Shown here: piece by piece, positions 15,678 to 24,503 of the stretch
Layout: each line of letters begins with the position of its first letter
Position numbering within the stretch: the first letter of the stretch is position 1
From: DASVTR01 sp033855775
GTDB lineage: Bacteria > Acidobacteriota > Blastocatellia > Pyrinomonadales > Pyrinomonadaceae
Assembly: GCA_033855775.1 (NCBI GenBank)
Contig: JAWVFT010000132.1
Coordinates: forward strand, 1 to 64,000
Direction: 5' to 3'
Length of the DNA stretch: 64,000 nucleotides
Program-made: the position numbers and the translations under genes
The notes under the pieces: generated by a model
The model's database searches: none
The model's input: only the letters and a program-made list of their open reading frames with translations
What the model was told of the DNA's origin: nothing

Positions 15678-17012
15678 ATGGCGGAAACAGACACGGACGC
15701 CGCTGACCAATTCGACGCACGGATCAGCAAGGAGAAGTTGGACGAACGACTGCCCGGCCTCTGGCAGCGTTACAGCCGTCTCCCGCGCAACGTCTTCGCC
15801 ATCAGCCTCGTCAGCTTTCTCAACGACGCATCGAGCGAGATTATCTATCCGGTCTTGCCGCTCTTTCTCGCCCTGACGCTCGGCGACTCCGTGCTCGCCA
15901 TCGGCTTGACGGCCACCATCGTCGGTCGCATCGAAGGCGCAGCCGAATCCGTCTCCGGTCTTCTCAAACTCTTCGCGGGCTACTTCAGCGACCGCCACGG
16001 CAGGCGCAAGGGTTTGGTCGTCTTCGGCTACGCTCTGGCCGGGCTCGCCCGCCCGCTGCTTGCCCTTGCGACGAGTTGGCCGCAAGTGCTCTTCATTCGC
16101 CTGACGGATAGAGTCGGGAAAGGCATTCGCTCGGCTCCGCGCGACGCGATGATAGCCGACGCGGTTTCGGTCGAAGAGCGCGGGCTGGCCTTCGGCTTTC
16201 ACCGCGCGCTCGACCACGCGGGCGCGGTCGTCGGCCCGCTCCTCGGCTTGATAGTCCTGCTCATCTTCGCCACGGACATCAACCAGCCGCAGCGCAGCGA
16301 TTACTCGAAGCTCTTTCTGGCGGCTTCGATACCGGCCTTGGCTTCCGTCCTGATAGCGATTTTCTTCGTGCGCGAATCGCCGCGCGCCGAACGCAAAGGG
16401 GCGAAGCTGCTGGAAAAACCGCGCCTCAGCCTGCGCGGTTTCGACGGCAACTTCAAACGCTTTCTCGTCATCGTCGCGCTCTTTACCCTGTCAAATTCTT
16501 CTGACGCCTTTCTGCTCCTGCGCGTGCGCGAGACGGGCGGCGGCATCGTGACGACGTTGCTCATCTGGGCGGCCCTGCACACGGTCAAGGTTTTGAGTTC
16601 GCTCATCGGCGGCGACTTGTCAGACCGCCTCGGGCGCAAACGACTGATTGCTTCCGGCTGGCTGTTGTACGCAGCCGTCTATGCTGGCTTCGCCTTTCTC
16701 AATTCGATGACGATGGCTTGGATTCTCTTCCTCATCTACGGCGTCTACTTCGGGCTGGCCGAAGGAGCGGAGAAAGCTCTGGTCGCAGACCTCGTGCAAC
16801 CCGAACAGCACGGCACGGCTTACGGCTTGTATAATCTGGCCATCAGCATCGCTGTCTTTCCGGCCTCGCTGCTGCTCGGCGTGTTGTGGAAACTGCGCGG
16901 GGCGGAGACCGCGTTTCTCGTCAGCGCAGGCATCGGAGCCATCGCCGCCCTGCTCCTGCTTGCGACCATCAAGGCTGAAAGAGAACAAGCCGCAGCCGTC
17001 TCTCCGTCATGA
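15678..17012 (+). CDS. MFS transporter
   Basis: Major facilitator carrier, 444 aa from the ATG at 15678, with about twelve membrane helices. The loop 2-3 signature is seen as GYFSDRHGRRKGLVVFGY, and a similar one in the second half as GGDLSDRLGRKRLIASGW. A long cytoplasmic loop lies between helices 6 and 7 (ESPRAERKGAKLLEKPRLSLRG, written here in part). Residues 28-60 contain FLNDASSEIIYPVLPLFL, typical of a subgroup of MFS proteins annotated as efflux or unknown substrate carriers. The open frame extends to 15459 but that part overlaps the small membrane protein and reads as Arg-rich noise. Substrate unknown. Confidence 0.87.
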   Translation: MAETDTDAADQFDARISKEKLDERLPGLWQRYSRLPRNVFAISLVSFLNDASSEIIYPVLPLFLALTLGDSVLAIGLTATIVGRIEGAAESVSGLLKLFAGYFSDRHGRRKGLVVFGYALAGLARPLLALATSWPQVLFIRLTDRVGKGIRSAPRDAMIADAVSVEERGLAFGFHRALDHAGAVVGPLLGLIVLLIFATDINQPQRSDYSKLFLAASIPALASVLIAIFFVRESPRAERKGAKLLEKPRLSLRGFDGNFKRFLVIVALFTLSNSSDAFLLLRVRETGGGIVTTLLIWAALHTVKVLSSLIGGDLSDRLGRKRLIASGWLLYAAVYAGFAFLNSMTMAWILFLIYGVYFGLAEGAEKALVADLVQPEQHGTAYGLYNLAISIAVFPASLLLGVLWKLRGAETAFLVSAGIGAIAALLLLATIKAEREQAAAVSPS

Positions 17013-17068
17013 ATCGAAGTTTGATTAACTCGTCTTCATTGGATGCGGCGGGCATTGATAAGCAAGGG

Positions 17069-17102
17069 TTAGCGAGCGCCGTTGCTTCTGTTTCCTCGCT
17101 AA
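17069..17102 (+). terminator. possible terminator hairpin
   Basis: TTAGCGAG (17069-17076) pairs with CTCGCTAA (17095-17102) over an 18-base loop, between the MFS gene and the DNA polymerase. No T tract follows, so this could also be a regulatory structure. Confidence 0.35.
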
Positions 17103-17156
17103 ACTTTATGTGAGATAGAATCTGAAAGCCGCGCCGTCGCGGGCGCGGGAGATTAA

Positions 17157-18941
17157 ATGGACACACCCAATTATCAACTCATCGAAACGGCGGAAGACTT
17201 GCGCGCCGCCTCTTCGGAACTCTCAAAGCTTCCGGCCATCGGCTTCGACACGGAGACGACCGCGCTCGACCCTTACGATGGTCGGCTGCGCCTTCTGCAA
17301 CTGGCCGCGCCCGACGGCGTTCGCATCGTTGACCTCAACCGCTTCACAGGCGCAGACCCGAAAGAGAGCGAAGTGCTCGCGCCGTTAAGAGAGTTGCTGG
17401 CCGCGCCGCGTCCCGTCAAAATCGCGCACAACGCCAAGTTCGATGCGAAGTGGACGAAGCACACGCTCGGCGTCGAACTCGGCTGCCTGTTCGATACCTT
17501 GCTCGCCAGCCAGCTTATCTCCGCGGGCGACCCGGAGGAGCGGCACGGCCTCGAAGCCGTCGCCGCGCGTTATCTGGGCGAGACGATTGACAAGGCCGAA
17601 CGGCTCAGCGATTGGAGCAGCGACCAACTCTCCGAGTCGCAGCTACAGTATGCCGCGATTGACGCCGCCGTCCTCGTCCCGCTGCGCGAAAAGCAGATTG
17701 AACGGCTCAAAGCGGAAGCCCTCATCCAATGCGCTCAACTCGAATTTGAATGCGTGCTGCCCGTCGCCACGCTTGAACTCAACGGCATCTTCCTTGACCA
17801 GCATCGCTGGCGCGAGCAACTCGTCGTCGTCGAAAAACAGCGCGCGCAACTCGCCGAAGAGTTGCAGGAGATGCTCGCCGAAGAGAGCGCGCAAGGCTCT
17901 TTCTTCGGCCCGCAGCGCGTTGACATCAACATCGATTCGCACGTTCAGTTGACCAGGGCTTTGAAGCGTTTGGGCGTGCCTGTGCCGGATTCGACGCGCA
18001 ACTGGAAACTGCAACCGCTCGCCGTTGATTATCCGGTCGTCGCCAAGCTGCTCGAATATCGCACCGTGCAGAAAGCTTTGACGAGCTACGGCGAAAACAT
18101 TCTCAGCGAGATTAACCCGACGACGGGGCGCATCCACGCGGACTTTCGACAGATTGGCGCTCCGACCGGAAGATTCGCCTGCACCAACCCGAACGTGCAG
18201 CAGGTGCCGCACGCGATTGAGTATCGCCGCTGCTTCCGCGCGCCCGAAGGCAGAAAGCTCATCATCAGCGACTACTCGCAAATCGAGTTGCGCATCCTCG
18301 CGGACTTCACAAACGACAAGGGCTTCATAGACGCATTCAATTCGGGCGCGGACTTGCATCGCGTCACCGCCGCGCAGGTCTTCAATGTGAAGCTCGAAGA
18401 TGTGACAGGCGAGCAACGCTCGTTTGCCAAACGCCTGAACTTCGGCGTCGTCTACGGCATCGGCGCGCAACGCTTTGCGACGATGACCGGACTCTCGCAG
18501 ACAGAGGCCGAAGAAATCCTGCGTCGCTACTTTGCGACCTATCGCCAACTGGACGCATGGCTGCGCGACGCCGCGCGTCAAGCCGTGCGTGAGCGCACCG
18601 CGCCGCGCACAGTCGCGGGCCGCCTCGCGCGTTTCCGCTTCGACTCGGAAGACCGCCAGGCCGTCTCGCTCGCGCAGCGCAACGGAAAAAACACGCCGAT
18701 TCAGGGAAGCTCGGCGGACATTCTCAAGCGCGCCCTGCGCCTGCTGCACGACCGCTTGCGCGACACTTCGGCCTGCATCGTCAACATCGTTCACGACGAA
18801 ATCGTGGTCGAAGCCGACGCCGCCGAAGCCGCCGAGATTGCCAAACAGGTCGAGGAAGCGATGTGCGCGGCGGGCGAAGAGTACGTCAAGAAGGTTCCCG
18901 TTAAAGTTGAAACGGAAGTGGCCGACGAGTGGGTCAAGTAA
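17157..18941 (+). CDS. family A DNA polymerase with 3'-5' exonuclease, no 5' nuclease
   Basis: 594 aa, against about 900 for full-length Pol I. Residues 1-200 are a DEDD-type proofreading domain: FDTETTALD (Exo I, residues 30-38), NAKFDAKW (Exo II near 97) and QYAAIDAAVL (Exo III near 164). From about 300 the polymerase follows: GRIHADFRQIGAPTGR, motif A DYSQIELRILA near 372, motif B RSFAKRLNFGVVYGIG near 423, motif C VHDEIVVEA near 544. All catalytic Asp and Glu residues are in place. The 5'-3' exonuclease domain needed for Okazaki-fragment processing is absent, so it is more likely a repair or accessory enzyme, or of phage or plasmid origin. The GGAGATTAA site fits the ATG. Confidence 0.92.
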   Translation: MDTPNYQLIETAEDLRAASSELSKLPAIGFDTETTALDPYDGRLRLLQLAAPDGVRIVDLNRFTGADPKESEVLAPLRELLAAPRPVKIAHNAKFDAKWTKHTLGVELGCLFDTLLASQLISAGDPEERHGLEAVAARYLGETIDKAERLSDWSSDQLSESQLQYAAIDAAVLVPLREKQIERLKAEALIQCAQLEFECVLPVATLELNGIFLDQHRWREQLVVVEKQRAQLAEELQEMLAEESAQGSFFGPQRVDINIDSHVQLTRALKRLGVPVPDSTRNWKLQPLAVDYPVVAKLLEYRTVQKALTSYGENILSEINPTTGRIHADFRQIGAPTGRFACTNPNVQQVPHAIEYRRCFRAPEGRKLIISDYSQIELRILADFTNDKGFIDAFNSGADLHRVTAAQVFNVKLEDVTGEQRSFAKRLNFGVVYGIGAQRFATMTGLSQTEAEEILRRYFATYRQLDAWLRDAARQAVRERTAPRTVAGRLARFRFDSEDRQAVSLAQRNGKNTPIQGSSADILKRALRLLHDRLRDTSACIVNIVHDEIVVEADAAEAAEIAKQVEEAMCAAGEEYVKKVPVKVETEVADEWVK

Positions 18942-18945
18942 CGAC

Positions 18946-19131
18946 AAGCGCGGACGCGGGGAGACAGCGACGCGGAGACGCGGCGAAGAAATAGTTAAAG
19001 ACATCTTGCCGTCTCAGCTTGCAGCATCAGCTTGCGGAGTCAACTTGCAGAGTTAGCTTGCATCGTCAACGCGGTCTGTCCTTCTCTCCGCGTCTCCTCG
19101 GTCGCCGCGTCGCCGCGTCTCTCTTCATCCT
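18946..19131. repeat. family B syllabic repeat with a 13-base tandem core
   Basis: The left arm is made of GGAGAC, GACGCGG and AGACGCGGCG syllables; the right arm (about 19086-19128) reads CTCCGCGTCTCC, GTCGCCGCGTC, its reverse complement. In the centre four 13-base units in tandem (TCAGCTTGCAGCA and variants) fill 19014-19065. The element fills the space between two converging genes. Confidence 0.8.
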
Positions 19132-20613
19132 TCATTCCTGATTTTTCCTGCGCCAGAGAAAGTAGACCGGAAGACCTGTGAGGACGAGCAGGTAGCCGAT
19201 GCCGGAGGTGTCGCGTTTGAGGATGGCGAGGTCTACGACGAGCAGCCCCGCTATCAATAGATAGATGAGCGGCGTGAACGGATAGCCGAAGGCGTGATAG
19301 GGGCGTTCGAGCGCAGGAGCTTTGCGACGCATGACGATGACGGCTCCGACCATCAAGGCGTAGAACACGAGGTCAGCCGAGACGATGTATTCGAGCAGTT
19401 GCGTGTAGACGTTGCCGTACGGGTCTTCGCCGGGAGCCGGATTCAGTTTGACTTTGCGCGGGAGCGTTAAGAGACAAGCCCAGACGCCTTGCGCGATGAG
19501 GGCGACGGCTGGCACGCGCTGCGCGTTGAGAGTTCCGATGCGCTTGAAGAAGAGGCGGTCGCGCGCCATCGCGTAATAGACGCGCGCTCCGGCGAGAATC
19601 AAACCGTTGTTGCAGCCGAAGGTCGAAATTATTATCGCCACGGCCATCAGGATTGTGCCGGGCCGACCCATGATGCTTTGCATCGTCGCCGTGGCGACGC
19701 TGTTCGGCGGCTTCTGAATCGTGCCGAGCGGCAGCGTCACGACGTAAGCCAGATTGGCGAGCAGGTAGAGCGCGACGACCGCCACGCAGCCGAACAGCAG
19801 AGCGCGCGGCAGGTTGCGACCCGGCTCGCGGACTTCGCTGCCCGTGAACGTCACGTTGTTCCAGGCCGACTGCGCAAACAGCGGCCCCACCATCGCCAGC
19901 CCCAACAACATCAAGAGCGCGAGCGAGCCCGTCGTCTCAAAGCCGCCGAGCGCGCCTTGCGGAGTCCAGCCGTTGGCCGCAGAGTTCCACCAGTAAGAAG
20001 TGTGAGCCGCGCTCTCATGATTCCAGCCGAGCAGCAGGCCGAGCAGGATAAGACCGCAGAGCGCGGCTGTCTTCGTGAACGTGAAACTGTTTTGGATGAG
20101 CTTGCCTATCTTGAGGCCGCGCGTGTTCGTCAGCGTCAACAGGAGAATCATGGCGACGGCGACGAGTTGGGCCGTCGAAAGGCTGAGCGCGTAGCCGCCG
20201 CCGATGCGGAATGGCGCGATGATGTACTTCGTCTCGGAGACGCCGGGCAAGAGCACGCCCATGAAGCGCGCGAAGGCGACCGCGACCGCCGCAATCGTCC
20301 CCGTCTGCATCACCAGGAAGAGCGACCAGCCGAAGAGAAAGCCAATCGCCGGGCCATACGCTTCGCGCAGGAAAACGTATTGCCCGCCCGCGCGCGGCCA
20401 GAGAGCCGCCAACTCCGCGCAGCAGAGCGCGCCCGTTATCGTCAACGCCCCGGCCAAAGCCCAAGCCGCCAGCAGCCAGCCGGGCGCGCCCACCAACCTC
20501 GCTGACTCAGCCGAAGTGATGAAGATGCCGGAGCCAATCATCGAGCCGACGACAATCATCGTCGCATCGAGCAGCCCCAACCCACGCACAAGTTTCAGCG
20601 CGGAATCAGTCAT
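19132..20613 (-). CDS. APC-family amino acid permease
   Basis: Inner-membrane amino acid carrier, 493 aa, about twelve helices, closest in look to the LAT/APC group. The first helix carries the substrate-binding GSMIGSGIFI (residues 22-31). TM3 has GALCCAELAALWPRAGGQYVFLREAYGP, the usual E-x-x-P-x-x-GG-x-Y form. TM6 has LFAQSAWNNVTFTGSEVREPGRNLPRAL, again typical. The ATG is the first in frame. Substrate cannot be read from sequence; this group often carries neutral amino acids. Upstream is a family A repeat and a divergent or co-directional lipoprotein gene, both reverse strand. Confidence 0.9.
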   Translation of the reverse strand: MTDSALKLVRGLGLLDATMIVVGSMIGSGIFITSAESARLVGAPGWLLAAWALAGALTITGALCCAELAALWPRAGGQYVFLREAYGPAIGFLFGWSLFLVMQTGTIAAVAVAFARFMGVLLPGVSETKYIIAPFRIGGGYALSLSTAQLVAVAMILLLTLTNTRGLKIGKLIQNSFTFTKTAALCGLILLGLLLGWNHESAAHTSYWWNSAANGWTPQGALGGFETTGSLALLMLLGLAMVGPLFAQSAWNNVTFTGSEVREPGRNLPRALLFGCVAVVALYLLANLAYVVTLPLGTIQKPPNSVATATMQSIMGRPGTILMAVAIIISTFGCNNGLILAGARVYYAMARDRLFFKRIGTLNAQRVPAVALIAQGVWACLLTLPRKVKLNPAPGEDPYGNVYTQLLEYIVSADLVFYALMVGAVIVMRRKAPALERPYHAFGYPFTPLIYLLIAGLLVVDLAILKRDTSGIGYLLVLTGLPVYFLWRRKNQE

Positions 20614-20625
20614 AACTACAGTGAC

Positions 20626-20863
20626 AAGTTAAGAGCAGCAAGTGACGAGCAAGAACGGCGACGAGCGACGAGTGACGAAGGGCGAATGATGAGTGACAAG
20701 ACGGCGACGAGCGATAAGTGACGAGTCAAGCGACATGCATGATGAAAGATGAGCGACGCGCCCTCGCTTCTCACGTATCGCTCATCACTCATCGCTCATC
20801 GCTCATCACTTCTTACTTCTTGCTTCTTGCTCGTCACTTGTCACTTGTAACTCGTCACTGCTC
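20626..20863. repeat. family A syllabic inverted repeat, copy 3 (longest)
   Basis: About 240 bases almost entirely of GTGACGA, GCGACGA, GATGAGT syllables: the left half in the AGTGACAAG sense and the right half as the complement (CTCATCACT, CTCGTCACTTG). The outer ends are again ACAGTGAC and its complement GTCACTG. The right end touches the TAA of the lipoprotein gene; the left end lies 17 bases from the start of the permease gene, so the permease promoter must lie inside or the two genes form one operon. Confidence 0.85.
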
Positions 20864-21463
20864 TTACGACGCGGGTTTAATCTTGTCCGGGTTCTTGCGG
20901 GCGATGTCGTCTGCGTCGCGTTCGAGTTTGGTGGCTTCGGCGATGAGACGGTCGAAGTTTTCGCCGGATTTGATGGCGTCGGCCTGCGCTTTCTTGAGGG
21001 CGGCTTTATCCTTGCCGCCAACGTTGTCGCGCATGATGGTGATGGCCTTCTTCAGTTCCTCGAAAGCCTCCGCGGTCTTGCGCACGGATTGAGATTTGAG
21101 CGTCAGGTAGTCTTTGTAGACTTGATCCACTTCGAGCTTCGAGGCTTTCTCGAATTTGTCCGCGGCGCTGCGCCCTTTCTCCAAGCCGTTATCAATGGCC
21201 TTGATGGTGTCATCCATCGCCTGCTTCGCGCCGTTGAGGTCGTTGGCGTTGAGCAGTTTGTTGATGCGGCTCTCCTGATCCTTGTTGTTCTGCGCAATCT
21301 TGTTGACTTCCTTAAGATCTTCGTTGGCGCTCTGGACGAGCTTGTTGGCTTCGTCCAAGCCGCTGTCGCCGGACAGCTTTTTGAGCGCGCTGCATGCGAG
21401 AACCATCGAGGCGAGAAGCAGCACGGCCAACGCCGCTCCGCCACGTCCCTGTCTATTGAGCAT
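20864..21463 (-). CDS. lipoprotein with helical coiled body
   Basis: Predicted outer- or inner-membrane lipoprotein, 199 aa. I chose the ATG at 21463 rather than the longer frame to 21535: it has GAAAGGA upstream and gives a clean lipoprotein signal (GGAALAVLLLASMVLAC, with the lipobox VLAC at residue 23). The mature part is almost all helix, with heptad-like spacing (LVQSANEDLKEVNKIAQNN, FDRLIAEATKLERDADDIARKNPDKIKPAS in outline). I recognise no family; it looks like an extended helical spacer. It may share a transcript with the permease behind it. Confidence 0.7.
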   Translation of the reverse strand: MLNRQGRGGAALAVLLLASMVLACSALKKLSGDSGLDEANKLVQSANEDLKEVNKIAQNNKDQESRINKLLNANDLNGAKQAMDDTIKAIDNGLEKGRSAADKFEKASKLEVDQVYKDYLTLKSQSVRKTAEAFEELKKAITIMRDNVGGKDKAALKKAQADAIKSGENFDRLIAEATKLERDADDIARKNPDKIKPAS

Positions 21464-21900
21464 ATGGGTTGAGAGTCCTTTCAAATAATGGATTAGCAGA
21501 AAGCGAGAGCAGCCACGCGCGCCGCCGTCCATCAAGCGCGGACATCTATCAGACTAAACGGACCTGGCGCGTATCGGTCGCGCGTGGATATTGAACGCGC
21601 TCGCGTCCGGCTGTCAAGAGAAAGGCGAGAGCGACGCGGCGACCGAGGCCACGCAGGGACACGTAGAAAAGCCAGAGCCGGAAACGAACGGCGGTCGCAA
21701 CCAGCCGAAGTTCCTATTCCTTTCTTACTATTCCACGCCGATTTTGTTTTGTCGCCGCGTCTCCGCTTCACCTCGGTCGCCGCCTCTCTCTTCGTCGCCG
21801 CGTCGCTCCGGTTTTCATTCTGCTTTCTTGACAGTCTCCGCCGCGCTCACCTAGTCTTATCTTTTGCGCCGAAGGAGCGCTCAGCAACCATTCTCACCTG
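21464..21900. other. 437-base gap with a family B repeat
   Basis: Between the reverse lipoprotein gene and the forward dehydrogenase. From about 21625 a left arm (GAGCGACGCGGCGACCGAGG) and from about 21760 a right arm (CACCTCGGTCGCCGCC, GTCGCCGCGTCGCTC) can pair; they belong to the same family as 18946-19131. Short open frames here are rejected as repeat-encoded. Both divergent promoters must lie in this gap, but I could not pick them. Confidence 0.5.
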
Positions 21901-23280
21901 ATGAAACCAAACCACTCAGACCGGGAAGAACGAGAGCAAGCAATGATTAAAAGCAAGATGATGGATTTGATAACGGAGAGAGGCGCGCGCGTCGGCGTCA
22001 TCGGCCTCGGCTACGTCGGGCTGCCGCTCGTCGTGGAGTTTGCGCAGCAGGGCTTCGCGGCCACGGGCTTCGAGGTTGACGCGCACAAGGCCGCGGAGAT
22101 TAACGCTGGCCGTTCCTACATCGGCGATGTGCCGGAAGCAGCCGTCAAAGAGATGGTGGACGCGGGGCTTTTGAGCGCGACCATTGATTTTCAAAACCTG
22201 AAGGACTGCGACGCGATTATCATCTGCGTGCCGACGCCGCTCAGAAAGACCAAAGAGCCGGATGTCTCTTACATCTTAGCGGCGGCGGAAGAGATTCAGA
22301 AAAACTTGAGACGCGGCCAACTCGTCGTCCTCGAATCAACGACCTATCCCGGTACGACCGACGAAGTTCTGCTGCCGATGTTCGAAGCGACGGGCCTGAG
22401 GCTCGACGAAGATTTCCTGCTGGCCTTCTCGCCCGAACGTGTTGACCCCGGCAACCCGCAGTTTCAGACGCACAACATTCCGAAGGTCGTCGGCGGCTCG
22501 ACCGAGGATTCCACAATCGTCGCCGCGCATCTCTACGCGCAGATTGTCAAAGAGGTTCACGCCGTCTCAAGCGCGCGTGTCGCCGAAGCCGCCAAGCTCC
22601 TGGAGAACACTTTCCGCGCCGTCAACATCGGGATGGCGAACGAGATGGCTCGCCTCTGCTACGCGCTCGGCATAGACACATGGGAAGTGATTCGCGCGGC
22701 GGCGACGAAGCCCTTCGGCTTCATGGCTTTCTATCCCGGCCCCGGCATCGGCGGCCACTGCATCCCGCTCGACCCGCACTACCTGTCATGGAAAGCGCGC
22801 CAGCACGGCTTCGATTCGCGCTTCATCAGTCTGGCCGAAGAGGTCAACTCGCGGATGCCGGAGCACGTCGTCACGCTCGTGGCCGACGGACTCAACGACG
22901 CCGAAAAGGCTTTGAAGAACGCGCGCGTGCTCCTGCTCGGCGTCGCCTACAAGAAGGACATCAACGACGTGCGCGAGAGTCCCGCGCTCTCCATCATCGA
23001 CCGCCTGCGGGCCAAGGGCGCGAGCGTCCGTTACCACGATCCGTTCGTCGCCGACGTGAGCTTTGACGACGCGCACACGGACAGCGCCGGCGAGCCACTC
23101 TCAAGCGTCGAACTGTCAGACGACGAACTCCGCTCCGCCGATTGCGTCGTCATCGTCACAGACCACAGCGAGATAGATTATCGCCGCGTCACCCAACTCG
23201 CCCGACTCATCGTTGACACACGCAACGCCCTGAACGGCGAACTCCGACGCGCGAGCGCGGCGCGCATTATTCGACTGTAA
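21901..23280 (+). CDS. wbpA: UDP-N-acetylhexosamine 6-dehydrogenase (WbpA/WecC-like)
   Basis: Cytoplasmic NAD-dependent enzyme oxidising C6 of a UDP-amino sugar to the uronic acid, 459 aa. It has the Rossmann loop VGVIGLGYVGLPLVVEFA (residues 31-48 of the long form), CVPTPLRKTKEPDVSY, the central FSPERVDPGNPQ, and the active-site Cys in PGPGIGGHCIPLDPHYL near 283. The C-terminal NAD domain (LLLGVAYKKDINDVRESPAL) is complete. ATG at 21901 opens the frame; the ATG at 21943, right before the Rossmann strand, is about as likely. The next gene is a UDP-GlcNAc 2-epimerase, so the pair may make UDP-ManNAc uronate or a GlcNAc uronate derivative. First gene of the polysaccharide locus. Confidence 0.88.
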   Translation: MKPNHSDREEREQAMIKSKMMDLITERGARVGVIGLGYVGLPLVVEFAQQGFAATGFEVDAHKAAEINAGRSYIGDVPEAAVKEMVDAGLLSATIDFQNLKDCDAIIICVPTPLRKTKEPDVSYILAAAEEIQKNLRRGQLVVLESTTYPGTTDEVLLPMFEATGLRLDEDFLLAFSPERVDPGNPQFQTHNIPKVVGGSTEDSTIVAAHLYAQIVKEVHAVSSARVAEAAKLLENTFRAVNIGMANEMARLCYALGIDTWEVIRAAATKPFGFMAFYPGPGIGGHCIPLDPHYLSWKARQHGFDSRFISLAEEVNSRMPEHVVTLVADGLNDAEKALKNARVLLLGVAYKKDINDVRESPALSIIDRLRAKGASVRYHDPFVADVSFDDAHTDSAGEPLSSVELSDDELRSADCVVIVTDHSEIDYRRVTQLARLIVDTRNALNGELRRASAARIIRL

Positions 23281-23283
23281 AAA

Positions 23284-23370
23284 TAAGGAAGTGATGAGTG
23301 ATAGGTGATAAGTAAAAGCAAAACAGCAGTTGTCTTTCACTCATCACCTATCACCTATCACTCATCACTT
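23284..23370. repeat. family A syllabic inverted repeat, copy 4
   Basis: Perfect 22-base arms: 23289-23310 (AAGTGATGAGTGATAGGTGA and two more bases) and its complement at 23349-23370, around a 38-base loop. It starts eight bases after the dehydrogenase stop and ends 18 bases before the next ATG. Syllables here are GTGATGA and GTGATAG, a variant of the GTGACGA type. Confidence 0.85.
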
Positions 23371-23387
23371 GTTTACCACGCTAACTA

Positions 23388-24503
23388 ATGCTGAAAGTCA
23401 TCAACGTCGTCGGGGCGCGTCCGAACTTTATGAAGGTCGCGCCGATAGTGGAAGCGATGAAGCGGCGCGCGGACAATTTCGCGCCGCTTGTCGTGCATAC
23501 CGGGCAGCACTACGACGCGCGCATGTCGGATGCCTTCTTCCGCGACCTGGGCTTGCCGGAGCCGGACGTTCATCTGGGCGTCGGCTCAGGCTCGCATGCG
23601 CAGCAGACGGCGGCTGTCATGCAGAGCTTCGAGCCGGTCGTGCTGGCGGAGCAACCCGACTGGGCGCTCGTCGTCGGCGACGTGAATTCGACGCTCGCCT
23701 GCGCGCTCGTCTGCTCAAAGTTGAACATCAAGGTGGCGCACGTCGAAGCGGGACTGCGCAGCCGCGACCGCACGATGCCCGAAGAGATTAATCGCCTGCT
23801 GACAGACCAACTCGCAGACCTCCTGCTCACGCCTTCACAGGACGCCGACGCGAATCTGCTGGCCGAAGGAATCCCCGCGGATAGGATTCGCTTCGTCGGC
23901 AACGTGATGATTGATTCGCTGTTTAGCCAACTCAAACGCGCCGAAGCTTCGAGCATCCGCGCAGACTTGAACATCGAAGGCCAGGACTACGCGGCCCTGA
24001 CGCTTCATCGCCCTTCAAACGTTGACGACCCCGCGACCTTCGCTCGCATCCTCGACGCGCTCGAAGCGATTAGCCGTCGCTTGCCCGTCATCTTTCCCGT
24101 GCACCCGCGCACGCGCGCGCGCCTCGCGGAGTTTGCTTTGAGCGAGCGAGTGGCGCGTTGCGAAAACCTGCGTTTGATAGAGCCGCTCGGCTATTTGGAT
24201 TTCCTGCGTCTCTACAGCGGCGCGCGGCTCGTCCTGACCGATTCCGGCGGCATACAGGAAGAGACGACCGCGCTCTCTATCCCTTGCCTGACGCTGCGCG
24301 AAAACACGGAGCGTCCCATCACAGTCTCAATGGGCACGAACAAAATCGTCGGCACGGACACGGGGCGCATCACGCGCGCGGCCTTCGCCTCGCTTGACGA
24401 AGCGCGGCAGCCGGACACAAAGGCGCGCGTCCCTCCGCTCTGGGACGGCCACGCGGCAGACCGCATCCTCGACGCGCTCGAAGCAGCCGGTTCTCTTCGA
24501 TGA
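23388..24503 (+). CDS. wecB: UDP-N-acetylglucosamine 2-epimerase (non-hydrolysing)
   Basis: Interconverts UDP-GlcNAc and UDP-ManNAc in the cytoplasm; 371 aa, the normal size of the WecB/MnaA family. Family segments: VVGARPNFMKVAPIVEAM at residues 6-23, VHTGQHYDARMSD, VVGDVNSTLACALVCSKL, HVEAGLRSRDRTMPEEINR, LTLHRPSNVDD, and SGGIQEETTALSIPCLTLRENTERPIT in outline near 285. The GT-B fold catalytic His and Glu residues lie in these. It follows the C6 dehydrogenase and overlaps the next gene by four bases (ATGA), which ties the three into one operon. The product feeds the amino-sugar part of the surface glycan. Confidence 0.94.
   Translation: MLKVINVVGARPNFMKVAPIVEAMKRRADNFAPLVVHTGQHYDARMSDAFFRDLGLPEPDVHLGVGSGSHAQQTAAVMQSFEPVVLAEQPDWALVVGDVNSTLACALVCSKLNIKVAHVEAGLRSRDRTMPEEINRLLTDQLADLLLTPSQDADANLLAEGIPADRIRFVGNVMIDSLFSQLKRAEASSIRADLNIEGQDYAALTLHRPSNVDDPATFARILDALEAISRRLPVIFPVHPRTRARLAEFALSERVARCENLRLIEPLGYLDFLRLYSGARLVLTDSGGIQEETTALSIPCLTLRENTERPITVSMGTNKIVGTDTGRITRAAFASLDEARQPDTKARVPPLWDGHAADRILDALEAAGSLR

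Noticed and set aside
19489..20505. Forward open frame of 338 codons inside the permease region
   Set aside because: It is antisense to the APC permease; Arg/Glu/Ala-rich shadow without motifs.
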